Shown piece by piece: positions 25,557 through 33,848 of a stretch of 64,000 bases of DNA. The DNA lies in NCBI GenBank assembly GCA_052085365.1, contig JBQDFP010000002.1, positions 124,001 through 188,000 on the forward strand. Direction: 5' to 3'. The notes beneath the pieces are model-generated. The model saw only the letters and a program-made list of their open reading frames with translations, was not told the origin of the DNA and did no database searches. Origin of the DNA: Canibacter sp052085365. GTDB taxonomy: Bacteria > Actinomycetota > Actinomycetes > Actinomycetales > Microbacteriaceae. Made by a program: the position numbers and the translations under genes. Numbering within the stretch: position 1 is the stretch's first letter; each line of letters begins with the position of its first letter.

Positions 25557-26612
25557 TTAGGGGACTCGCTTGATCCACTCATCGGTCGAAAATTTAGTCT
25601 CAACAAGATCTTCAGCCGTGGCCCACTCGTCCTGCGTGATATGCCCTTCGGTTCCGCCGTGACGTTGTTTGAACACCGCAACCATTCGATCCACAATCTC
25701 TTGTCGGCTCATACCTGTTTGCGTCTTGAGTGGATCGACCCGTTTCTTCGCGCTCGCAATTCCCTTATCGCTGAGCTTTTCACGCCCGATACGCAGCACC
25801 TCAGTCATGATGTCACTATTCATGTCGTACGCGATGGTGACGTGGTGCAGTACCGCGCCAGAACCGAGACGCTTTTGTGCTGCGCCACCAATTTTTCCAC
25901 CCGGGCTCGTAATGTCATTCAGCGGTACATAGCTTGCATCAATACCGAGCGACTGCAGTGCTTCAATCACCCACTCGTCAAGGAAGGCATAACTATCTTG
26001 AAAACTCATACCGCGGACAAGGCTTTCAGGCACATAGAGTGCGTAGGTGATCGAGTTTTCGGGAACCATATACATGGCGCCCCCGCCAGAAATACGGCGC
26101 ACAATTTGCGTATTGTGTCGGGCCGCCCCAGCCTCATCGACCTCGTTTTTCAACGACTGAAAGCTTCCAATGAACACTGCCGGTTCATCCCATGCCCAAA
26201 TACGCAGTGTCGGTTTGCGGGTGCCCTCACCAACTGCGTTCGTTAGCACTTCGTCGAGCGCGGCATTGAGCCGGGGTGCGACGGGGTCCTCGGCAACAAT
26301 TTCCCACTCGTAGTCACGCCAGTGTGCCGCACCCGTAAGCCCTCTCCTGATCGCAACACCCACCGATTCCGGCGTTAGGCCAAGCATCGCCACATCATCA
26401 TCGAGGGCTTCACGAATCGCTGCTGCGATGTCAGTAATTGTGCTGTCCGCGGGCAGACCGATCACGGCACGGTTGATTTCACCCAGCGCTGAGTCCGGCT
26501 CGAGAAAGAAATCACCCGAAAGCTGCACATCACTAAAGCTTTGGTCAGCAACCGCAAAATCGACCACTACGAGTTTGCCGCCGGGAACCTTATATTCGCC
26601 GTGGTAATTCAT
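25557..26612 (-). CDS. lplA: Lipoate-protein ligase A, accessory domain first
   Basis: A 351-residue enzyme that activates free lipoate with ATP and attaches it to the E2 or GcvH lysine. The order of domains is reversed compared with E. coli LplA: residues about 1-90 (YHGEYKVPGGKLVVVDF, LSGDFFLEP) are the small accessory domain, usually C-terminal or a separate LplB, and the catalytic domain follows with the RRISGGGAMYMVP lipoate-binding loop and PGGKIGGAAQKR with the catalytic lysine. ATG 26612 follows TACACT (26624-26619) by 6 nt, so the message is probably leaderless; an in-frame codon at 26645 lies upstream of that promoter. Confidence 0.92.
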   Translation of the reverse strand: MNYHGEYKVPGGKLVVVDFAVADQSFSDVQLSGDFFLEPDSALGEINRAVIGLPADSTITDIAAAIREALDDDVAMLGLTPESVGVAIRRGLTGAAHWRDYEWEIVAEDPVAPRLNAALDEVLTNAVGEGTRKPTLRIWAWDEPAVFIGSFQSLKNEVDEAGAARHNTQIVRRISGGGAMYMVPENSITYALYVPESLVRGMSFQDSYAFLDEWVIEALQSLGIDASYVPLNDITSPGGKIGGAAQKRLGSGAVLHHVTIAYDMNSDIMTEVLRIGREKLSDKGIASAKKRVDPLKTQTGMSRQEIVDRMVAVFKQRHGGTEGHITQDEWATAEDLVETKFSTDEWIKRVP

Positions 26613-26663
26613 ACATCCAGTGTAGCCAGAGCCGCGGGTTGCCACCCAGGCCAGAACGCCGGA

Positions 26664-27539
26664 CTATTCTGGCTCGAGCGAATGGTCAGTGAGTCGATCT
26701 GCAAACCAAGTCGTGACCAGCTGTACAACCTCGTCTCGCACGGGTTCGTTGAGCAGTTCGTGACGGGAGCCGGGCCACACCCGTAGCTGCACGCTACGCA
26801 CGCCAGCGTGTCGATACGCTTTTGCGAGCCGTTCAATACCGTCGGATTTTGAGAGTGGATCATCCCCGCCACCAATAATGAGCACCGGCACATCAGGGTC
26901 GAGTCCGCGTTTCGGGGTACCTAACAGGCGGGTTGCATCGGCTGGGCCAAACAGTTTCAAAATGTTTGCCCCGAAGTTCAACTCATCACTGAGAAACTTT
27001 TCACCCACGGAAGTATCGCTGCTCAACCATTCAAAACCGCTCGCACCAGGTGCCTTCCAACGGTTGTTGAGTGGCCCTGATTCCATAAACCGGAACGTCC
27101 GAAACGCAGAACCGCTCAAGATCACTGCATTCCACAAGTGTGGTTCGCGCTGCATCATGCGCTGCGCCATGAGCGACCCCCAGGAGTGCGCAAATAAACC
27201 CACACGCAGGCCCGGATTGCGGTCACGAATAATGCCCGTCAACTGGGCGACTGTCGCTTCTGCTGCGCGGAGTCCTCCCGGACCCAGTTTGCCGAGTTTC
27301 GACAGGTCACCGTTCCACTGGGTGCGTCCAGTTTCGCCGTGTCCGCGATGATCGTTGGCGTAGACCGCGAAGCCATTTGCAGCGAGTTCTCGTGCAAACA
27401 CGTCATATCGTCCGGAATGTTCGCCAATGCCGTGTGCAATTTGGATCGCTGCTACTGGTTTTTCTGGCTCCCAGGCACGCACAAAAACCCTCACTTGTTC
27501 GGCGTCCATGTACGTGAAGGTGCTGCTTGAAAAATGCAT
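26664..27539 (-). CDS. Alpha/beta hydrolase, monoacylglycerol lipase-like
   Basis: A 291-residue serine hydrolase. The HGIGEHSGRY oxyanion-region motif, the DHRGHGET segment, nucleophile elbow FAHSWGSLMAQ and late acid/histidine motifs (GGGDDPLSK, PGSRHELLNEP) place it with the Hydrolase_4 / monoglyceride lipase group, which cleaves glycerolipid or lysophospholipid esters. No signal peptide. The elbow is G/A-H-S-W-G, normal for the family. ATG 27539 is chosen because homologues begin shortly before the first beta strand; an in-frame codon at 27596 is less likely. It is transcribed away from the esterase gene at 27710. Confidence 0.88.
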   Translation of the reverse strand: MHFSSSTFTYMDAEQVRVFVRAWEPEKPVAAIQIAHGIGEHSGRYDVFARELAANGFAVYANDHRGHGETGRTQWNGDLSKLGKLGPGGLRAAEATVAQLTGIIRDRNPGLRVGLFAHSWGSLMAQRMMQREPHLWNAVILSGSAFRTFRFMESGPLNNRWKAPGASGFEWLSSDTSVGEKFLSDELNFGANILKLFGPADATRLLGTPKRGLDPDVPVLIIGGGDDPLSKSDGIERLAKAYRHAGVRSVQLRVWPGSRHELLNEPVRDEVVQLVTTWFADRLTDHSLEPE

Positions 27540-27709
27540 ATTTGTATTGTGTCGCGTGTTGCTGGTGATTCCATTTGTTCGGTCACGGGGCGGCAAGCTG
27601 AAAGAACGTGAACGGCAGGCGTACTATTACATACGTGCGGCTGAATTCGGGCCACCCCGTGCTGAACCGGTCGCGTCCGTCATCATTTATCCCCTGCGAA
27701 CAGAAGACT

Positions 27710-29143
27710 GTGATCGATTCAACTACGCCGACAGAGACCCGTGTCATCGACATGTTTGTACCCGGGCCTGCTCATCGATCGATCGCGCCCGCGTCCATGC
27801 GTCAGGCTGCGCTGAAAGCAACGGCTGACCGTCCCAACCGTCTCGGGTCTGAACAGGTACCGGTTCGTCTCTATGAGCCACAGATTGCACCGTCTGGTGC
27901 TTTAACGAAACCGAGCGGTGAACCATGGGCGACACTGATTTGGGCTCATGGTGGATCCTTCATGCGCGGCGATTTGGATTGGCCAGAATCAGACTGGGTA
28001 GCGCACCAGTTCGCCGGTCACGGAGTTCGTGTGATCGCGGTTGACTATGCGCTCGCTTCTGACACCGTGAAAGCGCCTGCGCCGGCGAACGATGTGGCCG
28101 CGGTGCTGCGTTGGGTTGAATCACGTTATGGCGGAGCCATCTTGGTTGGTGGCGCGAGCGCCGGTGCGAACCTGGCTGCCGAAGCCGCAATTATTCAGGC
28201 GGCAGTAGCTGAAGCAGGAATCGCAGGGCCCTCAAGCGGTGTCATCATGATGTACCCGACCCTGCACCGCAAACAACGCCCGAATGCGGCGATTGCTCAA
28301 ATCGTGACCGATCTGCCCGAGATACGTAGGTTCTCTGCGGAGCGTATTGCTGAAATGTACCGGTATTACCTCGCCGAGGAGTTCTCGCCGTCAGCAGATG
28401 AGGACCTGAAATTTATTGGCGGGCCCCGCACCGAACAGGTACCGACCACGGGAAATAACCTGGCAGTTGAAGCAGCCGGCCGTACTCAGACCCCGTCGGA
28501 TTCGATTCCTTTAAGCGAAACCGCGGGGCTTGCGCGAGATGTGTCACAGGACTCGGACGAATCAGACGAAGTCTCGACCGGTGCTCCGACCCCGCAGCTG
28601 TCACCGGATGGGTCAGACTCAAGCAGCTCTGACTCAAGCACCCTAGAGTCAGGCAGTGTTGAAGCAGCCGCTGCCGAGACTGAAACCTCCCATACGGCAG
28701 TGACCACCGCAACCGGTTCCTTGCCGCGCACCGCGGCCGCAGGTGAAGCATCGGCGTCGCTTGCTGAAATCACGGCGTTGATTGAACAGATTCGTTCTGC
28801 TCAAACCCGGCAGGTCAGTGACATGCCGTACGCCGAAGTCGACGAAATCTCAGAGTTCCCGACCACGCCCGTCGTGATCGGTGAACTGCAGGCGCGACAG
28901 CTGTCAAAACTGCCGACAACTATCATCGTGAACGCAGAAGCAGACGAACTGCGGGCCTCAGGCGAACAGTTCGCACAGCAACTGCGAGACTCGGGAGTCA
29001 CCGTGTATGAGCATATTCAGGGTGGCACGATTCACGGGTTCTTAAACCGTCCAGAAGAGTCACCGAAAACACTCGTGAACGCGAAAGCTGCGGTGCGAGT
29101 CGCGGTGCAAGACCTGCGTTCCCTGCTCGGTATCAGCGGTTAG
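27710..29143 (+). CDS. HSL-type esterase with a long disordered insert
   Basis: A serine esterase/lipase of the hormone-sensitive lipase type, 477 residues from GTG 27710; the frame is open from 27608 and the start is uncertain. Motifs: oxyanion HGGSF, nucleophile elbow GGASAG, acid in NAEADELRASG and catalytic histidine in GGTIHGFLN. Between the nucleophile and the acid, about 130 residues (encoded by about 28430-28830) are rich in Ser, Asp, Glu, Ala and Thr and look disordered, unlike the compact cap of relatives. The whole reads as one uninterrupted frame. Its stop overlaps the stop of the convergent kinase gene by 4 bp. Substrate unknown. Confidence 0.85.
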   Translation: MIDSTTPTETRVIDMFVPGPAHRSIAPASMRQAALKATADRPNRLGSEQVPVRLYEPQIAPSGALTKPSGEPWATLIWAHGGSFMRGDLDWPESDWVAHQFAGHGVRVIAVDYALASDTVKAPAPANDVAAVLRWVESRYGGAILVGGASAGANLAAEAAIIQAAVAEAGIAGPSSGVIMMYPTLHRKQRPNAAIAQIVTDLPEIRRFSAERIAEMYRYYLAEEFSPSADEDLKFIGGPRTEQVPTTGNNLAVEAAGRTQTPSDSIPLSETAGLARDVSQDSDESDEVSTGAPTPQLSPDGSDSSSSDSSTLESGSVEAAAAETETSHTAVTTATGSLPRTAAAGEASASLAEITALIEQIRSAQTRQVSDMPYAEVDEISEFPTTPVVIGELQARQLSKLPTTIIVNAEADELRASGEQFAQQLRDSGVTVYEHIQGGTIHGFLNRPEESPKTLVNAKAAVRVAVQDLRSLLGISG

Positions 29144-30069
29144 CGCGCGTTCGATTCGTGCGACTCGTCTGACCGAGTGAGTTCCAGCGGCGTGTGGAGC
29201 AGCGCCCCAGCGACTCTGCAGGTTGCGCCGGCGTTCAGCATAGCTTCCTGCAAAATATGTTCCCAGGCGTCTGCCGAATCAGGCAGGCCGTCACGCCAGA
29301 TTCGAGCGACCACTGTCGCGAGGGTCGCATCGCCGCCGCCCATAGAATCAATAATTGGGCCGGGAAGGTCAGCGATCGGCGTCGCGACACGAAATGTGGA
29401 CGTAACAACCTCAGCACCATTCGCGCCATAGGTTGCTATCACTGCGTTCGCACCCTGATCCACCAACAGGTTCGCGCCCGTTGCCGCATCCGTGCCAAAC
29501 AAATATTCAGCATCTTCGTCGCTTAATTTCACCACATCAACGTGCGGCACGTGCCTCAAAAATTCCTGCGCAAACCTGTCGCGTGAAGCAATCATGGTCG
29601 GTCGCGCATTCGGGTCAACGATGTACAGCCGCTTCTCGTTCGCGGTCGTAAGCTGCAGCAAATCAGACGACTGCTGGGCGTTGTCGAACGGGAAACACGA
29701 CACCACAATTGCGTCAGCATCTTGCACCGCTTCAGCTCGTGCATCCGTGAATGCAATTTCACGATGCTGTGCCGCCTGGTTGAACTCATACGTGGGTTCA
29801 CCCCGGTGGCGAATGCTCACAGCACGAGACGTGCCGAACCTGGATGGGCTCGAAACGCAGCGAACACCATAATGGTCGAGATACCTGCGAATCTCTTGGC
29901 CCGGTTCATCCTCACCGATCATCGCGAGCAGCGTTGCAGGGTGTCCCAAACGTGCCAGTCCGGTCGCCACGTTCAGGGCCGCACCGCCGACCGCTTCAGA
30001 CGTGTGAGTTTCTGAACGCATCTCGTCAATGAGTGCGTCACCGATGACTACTGGGCCCTGCTCTGGCAT
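29140..30069 (-). CDS. PfkB-family carbohydrate kinase (fructokinase-like)
   Basis: A 309-residue ribokinase-fold sugar kinase. The N-terminal VIGDALIDE, the substrate-binding GGAALNVATGLARLG and the C-terminal SMGGGDATLATV, holding the catalytic aspartate in GGGD, define the family; the usual sequence is GAGD, so the anion-hole alanine is glycine here. Fructose or another ketose is a likely substrate but not provable. AGGAAG precedes ATG 30069. It is divergent from the 2-hydroxyacid dehydrogenase gene and convergent with the esterase. Confidence 0.9.
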   Translation of the reverse strand: MPEQGPVVIGDALIDEMRSETHTSEAVGGAALNVATGLARLGHPATLLAMIGEDEPGQEIRRYLDHYGVRCVSSPSRFGTSRAVSIRHRGEPTYEFNQAAQHREIAFTDARAEAVQDADAIVVSCFPFDNAQQSSDLLQLTTANEKRLYIVDPNARPTMIASRDRFAQEFLRHVPHVDVVKLSDEDAEYLFGTDAATGANLLVDQGANAVIATYGANGAEVVTSTFRVATPIADLPGPIIDSMGGGDATLATVVARIWRDGLPDSADAWEHILQEAMLNAGATCRVAGALLHTPLELTRSDESHESNAR

Positions 30070-30127
30070 ATATTGTGCTTCCTGCTACACCTGCAAACTC
30101 TACAGTTTTCACCCTAGACTACGAACT

Positions 30128-31060
30128 ATGAGTGAGATTGTTGTGTCGATTGCGGACCAGCCTCTGCTGGAGGCACTCGGTGAGGTCGCAGGGGTCCGTT
30201 TCGTAGCTTGGGACCTGAAAACCCCCGCCCCAGAAAAACACATCGATATTGTGGTGCCACCGTATTGGGGCGGTGCACGCAGTTTAAAGAATCTCGAGTC
30301 TGTCAGCACGAAACTGGTGCAGTGGCAGTCGATCGGATACGACCCGGTGTCGAAGTATTTACCAGCCGGGCATACGGTCGCGAACGCGAAAACAGTCCAC
30401 GAGACCTCGACCGCAGAGCTTGCGCTCGGGCTTATGCTTGCCGGTCAGCGCGGCATAGACGGGTTTATTCGGGCCGGCTCAGCATGTACTTGGTTCGGCA
30501 ACTCGCGACCGAGCCTTGCTGACCGGAACGTGACTATTGTCGGCTACGGCGGTGTTGGTCGTGCTGTCGATGCACGGCTGCAGGGTTTCGAAACACTCGT
30601 TACTCGAGTTGCTTCAACCGCACGTGACGAAATTGCGCCGTTCGGTGAAGAAACCCGGGTGCACGGCATTGACGAACTCGACAAGATTCTGCCGAAAACC
30701 GAGATCTTAGTGATTACCGTGCCGTTAACTGACCACACGCACCACTTGGTTGACGCTGACAAGCTGGCACTGTTGCCGGATGACGCGCTTGTGGTGAATG
30801 TTGCGCGCGGCAAAGTCATCGATCAGGACGCCCTGGTCGCAGAAACCCGCTCGGGTCGCCTGCGGGCCGCGTTAGATGTGATGACCCCAGAACCGCTGCC
30901 AAAAGACCACCCACTGTGGAGCATCGAGAATGTGTTGATCACTCCGCATGTTGGCGGAGACTCGACGGCGATGCTTCCCCGAGTCAAAGCGCTTATTCAC
31001 CGTCAGATTGAACATTTGAAACAGGGCGAGCCCTTCGAAAATGTTGTGATTGAACCATAA
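30128..31060 (+). CDS. D-isomer-specific 2-hydroxyacid dehydrogenase
   Basis: A 310-residue NAD(P)-dependent dehydrogenase. The Rossmann loop VGYGGVGRAVDARL, catalytic arginine in VNVARGKVIDQDALV, acid in DVMTPEPLP and catalytic histidine in ITPHVGGDS are all present, so it is probably active on a small 2-keto acid such as glyoxylate, hydroxypyruvate or phosphonate analogues. ATG 30128 is 7 nt after TAGACT (30115-30120), a leaderless layout; the open frame extends to 30029 but would overlap the divergent kinase gene. The cupin gene follows by 48 nt. Confidence 0.9.
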   Translation: MSEIVVSIADQPLLEALGEVAGVRFVAWDLKTPAPEKHIDIVVPPYWGGARSLKNLESVSTKLVQWQSIGYDPVSKYLPAGHTVANAKTVHETSTAELALGLMLAGQRGIDGFIRAGSACTWFGNSRPSLADRNVTIVGYGGVGRAVDARLQGFETLVTRVASTARDEIAPFGEETRVHGIDELDKILPKTEILVITVPLTDHTHHLVDADKLALLPDDALVVNVARGKVIDQDALVAETRSGRLRAALDVMTPEPLPKDHPLWSIENVLITPHVGGDSTAMLPRVKALIHRQIEHLKQGEPFENVVIEP

Positions 31061-31108
31061 CAACGTAGTGATGAACGCAGTGATGACAAAACCAGTGACA
31101 GGTGGATC

Positions 31109-31399
31109 ATGAAAGAAGCAACGAGCGAAGTCCAAATCGAGAATGACGTTTTTCGCGTGACTAAATGGCTGGTCGGGCCTCACGAAACGATTCCGATGCA
31201 CGTGCACGAATACGAATATGTTGCGATTCCGCTTCGTCCCACCCCCATGGTTGTGCGACCCAAGGACGGAGAAGAGTTCATCTCAGAGATGCACCCGGGG
31301 AAGAGCTACACACGCAGTCGCGGCAGTGAACACGAGATTTACAACCCGAGTGAAACCGAGACGGTCGAATTCGTTGAGGTTGAATCTCTGCGCAAATAA
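31109..31399 (+). CDS. Small cupin-domain protein
   Basis: A 96-residue single-domain cupin. The first metal motif is PHETIPMHVHEYEYVAIPL and the second is the HEIYNPSETE region. Similar small cupins occur beside catabolic dehydrogenases and are of unknown activity. It lies 48 nt downstream of the hydroxyacid dehydrogenase and is probably cotranscribed. Its stop TAA is directly followed by the reverse-complement stop of the convergent VanY gene (TAATTA). Confidence 0.85.
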   Translation: MKEATSEVQIENDVFRVTKWLVGPHETIPMHVHEYEYVAIPLRPTPMVVRPKDGEEFISEMHPGKSYTRSRGSEHEIYNPSETETVEFVEVESLRK

Positions 31400-32227
31400 T
31401 TACCCGTCGTAGTCGGGTGCCGGTCCGAGGCCGTAGTACTCCTCGAGCGTGGTGATTCCCTTTTGATGCATGTCCTTCGCAACCGGGGTTTGCACGTACC
31501 GGAAGTGCCAGGGTTCATACTCGTACCCGGTGACAGCAGTCTTGTCGGCGGGGTAACGCAAAATAAATCCGTACTCCCAGGCATGATCCACGAGCCAGGT
31601 CCCCATGGGAGTCTCACCGAAGCATGCCGCAAGGACGCAGCCGGTTTGGTCGTCAACATCGACCGTGAGTCCGGTCTGATGCTCTGAATGACCCGGCCGC
31701 GCGCTGGTTTCATCAGCACCCGCCTGCCCGAGCTCACCAACGATCCGGTTGTAAATAATGACCTGAGTTTCATAATCACGGTAGCCACTTTGAATGACAC
31801 CGTCACCGACACCGGCAGCAGAGGCTGCAGCCAGCATTTTCTCAAGTGCGGCGCCCGCTTCGGCACGCATCGGCTGACCGTTCACATTCGGCACATCGGG
31901 GTACACGAGATCACCGGGCGCGTAGTCCTGCGGGTTCAACGCGCGGCGCTTATTGACCACAACCTGGTACGAATTCGCATCGTCCACGTTATTTGCCGGT
32001 TTCTCAGCCTTTTCAGGTTTAGGTTTGGGTTTTTCAGGCTTCTTTTTTGCTGACAAGCTTTCGCCGGGCTGCTTTGTTAGATCGTGAGACTTCGTTGTAA
32101 TCGATGTGTCACTAGCTGCTTTGCTGTCGGCAGTAGCGTTCGGTTCTTCGGCGCATCCAACGGTGCTGAGCGTGAGCACAGTCGCGAGTCCAAGAAGCAG
32201 GGCAGGGCGAAATTTAACGAAGGACAC
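31400..32227 (-). CDS. VanY-type D,D-carboxypeptidase lipoprotein (peptidase M15B)
   Basis: A 275-residue exported protein. The N-terminus has a signal with Cys in LSTVGCAEEP, probably a lipoprotein, then a Lys/Pro/Glu-rich linker (about 45-75) spanning the wall. The catalytic domain shows SGYRDYETQVIIYN, the zinc motif SARPGHSEHQTGLTVDVDD and PWHFRYV, the hallmark of VanY/DdcY carboxypeptidases that trim the terminal D-alanine from peptidoglycan stems. All metal ligands are present, so it should be active. No vancomycin-resistance genes accompany it, so it is a housekeeping wall enzyme. Confidence 0.92.
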   Translation of the reverse strand: MSFVKFRPALLLGLATVLTLSTVGCAEEPNATADSKAASDTSITTKSHDLTKQPGESLSAKKKPEKPKPKPEKAEKPANNVDDANSYQVVVNKRRALNPQDYAPGDLVYPDVPNVNGQPMRAEAGAALEKMLAAASAAGVGDGVIQSGYRDYETQVIIYNRIVGELGQAGADETSARPGHSEHQTGLTVDVDDQTGCVLAACFGETPMGTWLVDHAWEYGFILRYPADKTAVTGYEYEPWHFRYVQTPVAKDMHQKGITTLEEYYGLGPAPDYDG

Positions 32228-32459
32228 CTACCCATGCTAAACATCGATCGATGAAAAATGCACGCTGCGACGCTGATTATGAAGAAAAGTGATCCTGTAC
32301 GCGGCTGACTGGTTGCCCAGCATATGTTGGGACAATTCAGACTAGAATGCTGATGTACTGCGTAAGTTCAGTCGGTATGAGTCGAGTGTGTATTCACCCT
32401 GTGCTCACACGCAGCAAATGACCAAGATCCCCGCTTGCACCTTGGAGAGTAAAGAACCC

Positions 32460-33842
32460 ATGGCTTCACAGTCCCGTCTAGAAAAAGTAATCGCGCTCGC
32501 CAAACAGCGAGGCTTTGTCTTCCAGGCGGGTGAAATTTATGGCGGATCTCGCTCTGCATGGGACTATGGCCCGCTTGGCACCGCGTTGAAAGACAACATT
32601 AAGCGACAGTGGTGGCGCACGATGGTGCAAAAGCGTGCCGATGTTGTAGGCATTGACTCGAGCGTTATTTTGCCGCGTACTGTGTGGGAAGCGTCGGGCC
32701 ACGTCGACGTGTTCACTGATCCACTCATTGAATGCACCTCGTGCCACAAACGGTACCGTGAAGACCATCTGCTTGAGGCTTTCGAGGACAAAAAGGGTCG
32801 TCCAGCTGAGGGCATGAGTGAAATTGTCTGCACCAACTGTGGCACCCGCGGCGAATGGACCGAACCTCGTTCATTTTCGGGCCTGCTCAAAACTTTCTTG
32901 GGACCGGTGGATGACGCCGCCGGCCTGCACTATTTGCGTCCCGAAACCGCTCAGGGCATCTTCGTGAACTTTGCGAACGTCCTCCAATCTGCGCGCATGA
33001 AACCGCCGTTTGGTATTGCGCAGATCGGGAAAAGCTTCCGTAATGAGATTACGCCGGGCAACTTTATCTTCCGTACGCGAGAGTTCGAGCAGATGGAGAT
33101 GGAGTTCTTCGTTGAGCCCGGCAGTGACGAAGACTGGCACGAGTATTGGATGCAGGAACGCCTCAACTGGTACACGGACCTGGGCATCGACGCAGAAAAT
33201 CTGCGATTCTTCGAACACCCACAAGAAAAGCTTTCGCACTATGCCAAGCGCACTGTTGACATTGAGTACAAGTTCGGCTTTACAGGCGGCGAATGGGGCG
33301 AACTCGAAGGTATTGCGAACCGTACTGATTTTGACCTGACCACTCACTCTGAAAAATCGGGTAAAGACCTCAGCTACTTCGACCAGACGAAGAACGAACG
33401 GTGGACCCCGTACGTCGTTGAACCGGCGGCCGGTTTAACCCGCTCGTTGATGGCGTTTCTGGTTGATTCGTACCGAGAAGAAGAGGTGCCGAACGCGAAG
33501 GGCGGCACCGACGTCCGCACGATGTTGGCTCTTGACCCAAGACTCGCGCCGGTAAAAGTTGCCGTGCTGCCGCTGAGCCGCAACGAGAAACTGTCACCGA
33601 TGGCGCGCGAGATTGCTGACGAGCTGCGTGACCAGTGGAACGTCGAATTTGATGATTCAGGTGCGATTGGTCGCAGATATCGTCGCCAAGACGAGATCGG
33701 CACCCCATTCTGTGTGACCGTCGATTTTGATTCACTCGACGACAACGCGGTGACCGTGCGCGATCGTGACACGATGAAACAGGAACGTATCCCGCGTGAT
33801 GAACTATTCGGCCTACTCGCAAACAAACTTCGTGGAGCGTAA
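32460..33842 (+). CDS. glyQS: Glycine--tRNA ligase, single-chain (alpha2) type
   Basis: A 460-residue class II aminoacyl-tRNA synthetase that charges tRNA-Gly. Class II motif 2 is in FRNEITPGNFIFRTREFEQMEMEFF and motif 3 in the EPAAGLTRSLMAFL segment. An insertion with CTSCHKRY and CTNCGTRGEW forms a zinc site, as in the alpha2 enzymes of actinobacteria. The anticodon-binding domain is C-terminal (LAPVKVAVLPLSRNEKL). ATG 32460 gives the family N-terminus SRLEKVIALAKQRGFVF; the open frame upstream to 32388 is not conserved-looking. No T-box was recognised in the 230 bp before it. Confidence 0.95.
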   Translation: MASQSRLEKVIALAKQRGFVFQAGEIYGGSRSAWDYGPLGTALKDNIKRQWWRTMVQKRADVVGIDSSVILPRTVWEASGHVDVFTDPLIECTSCHKRYREDHLLEAFEDKKGRPAEGMSEIVCTNCGTRGEWTEPRSFSGLLKTFLGPVDDAAGLHYLRPETAQGIFVNFANVLQSARMKPPFGIAQIGKSFRNEITPGNFIFRTREFEQMEMEFFVEPGSDEDWHEYWMQERLNWYTDLGIDAENLRFFEHPQEKLSHYAKRTVDIEYKFGFTGGEWGELEGIANRTDFDLTTHSEKSGKDLSYFDQTKNERWTPYVVEPAAGLTRSLMAFLVDSYREEEVPNAKGGTDVRTMLALDPRLAPVKVAVLPLSRNEKLSPMAREIADELRDQWNVEFDDSGAIGRRYRRQDEIGTPFCVTVDFDSLDDNAVTVRDRDTMKQERIPRDELFGLLANKLRGA

Positions 33843-33848
33843 CGCCTA

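Noticed and set aside
31400..32227. Vancomycin-resistance gene suggested by the VanY-like domain
   Set aside because: No vanHAX or vanRS nearby; M15B carboxypeptidase lipoproteins are ordinary cell-wall enzymes.
32228..32459. T-box leader before the glycine--tRNA ligase gene
   Set aside because: No T-box consensus sequence or antiterminator could be found in the 230 bp.
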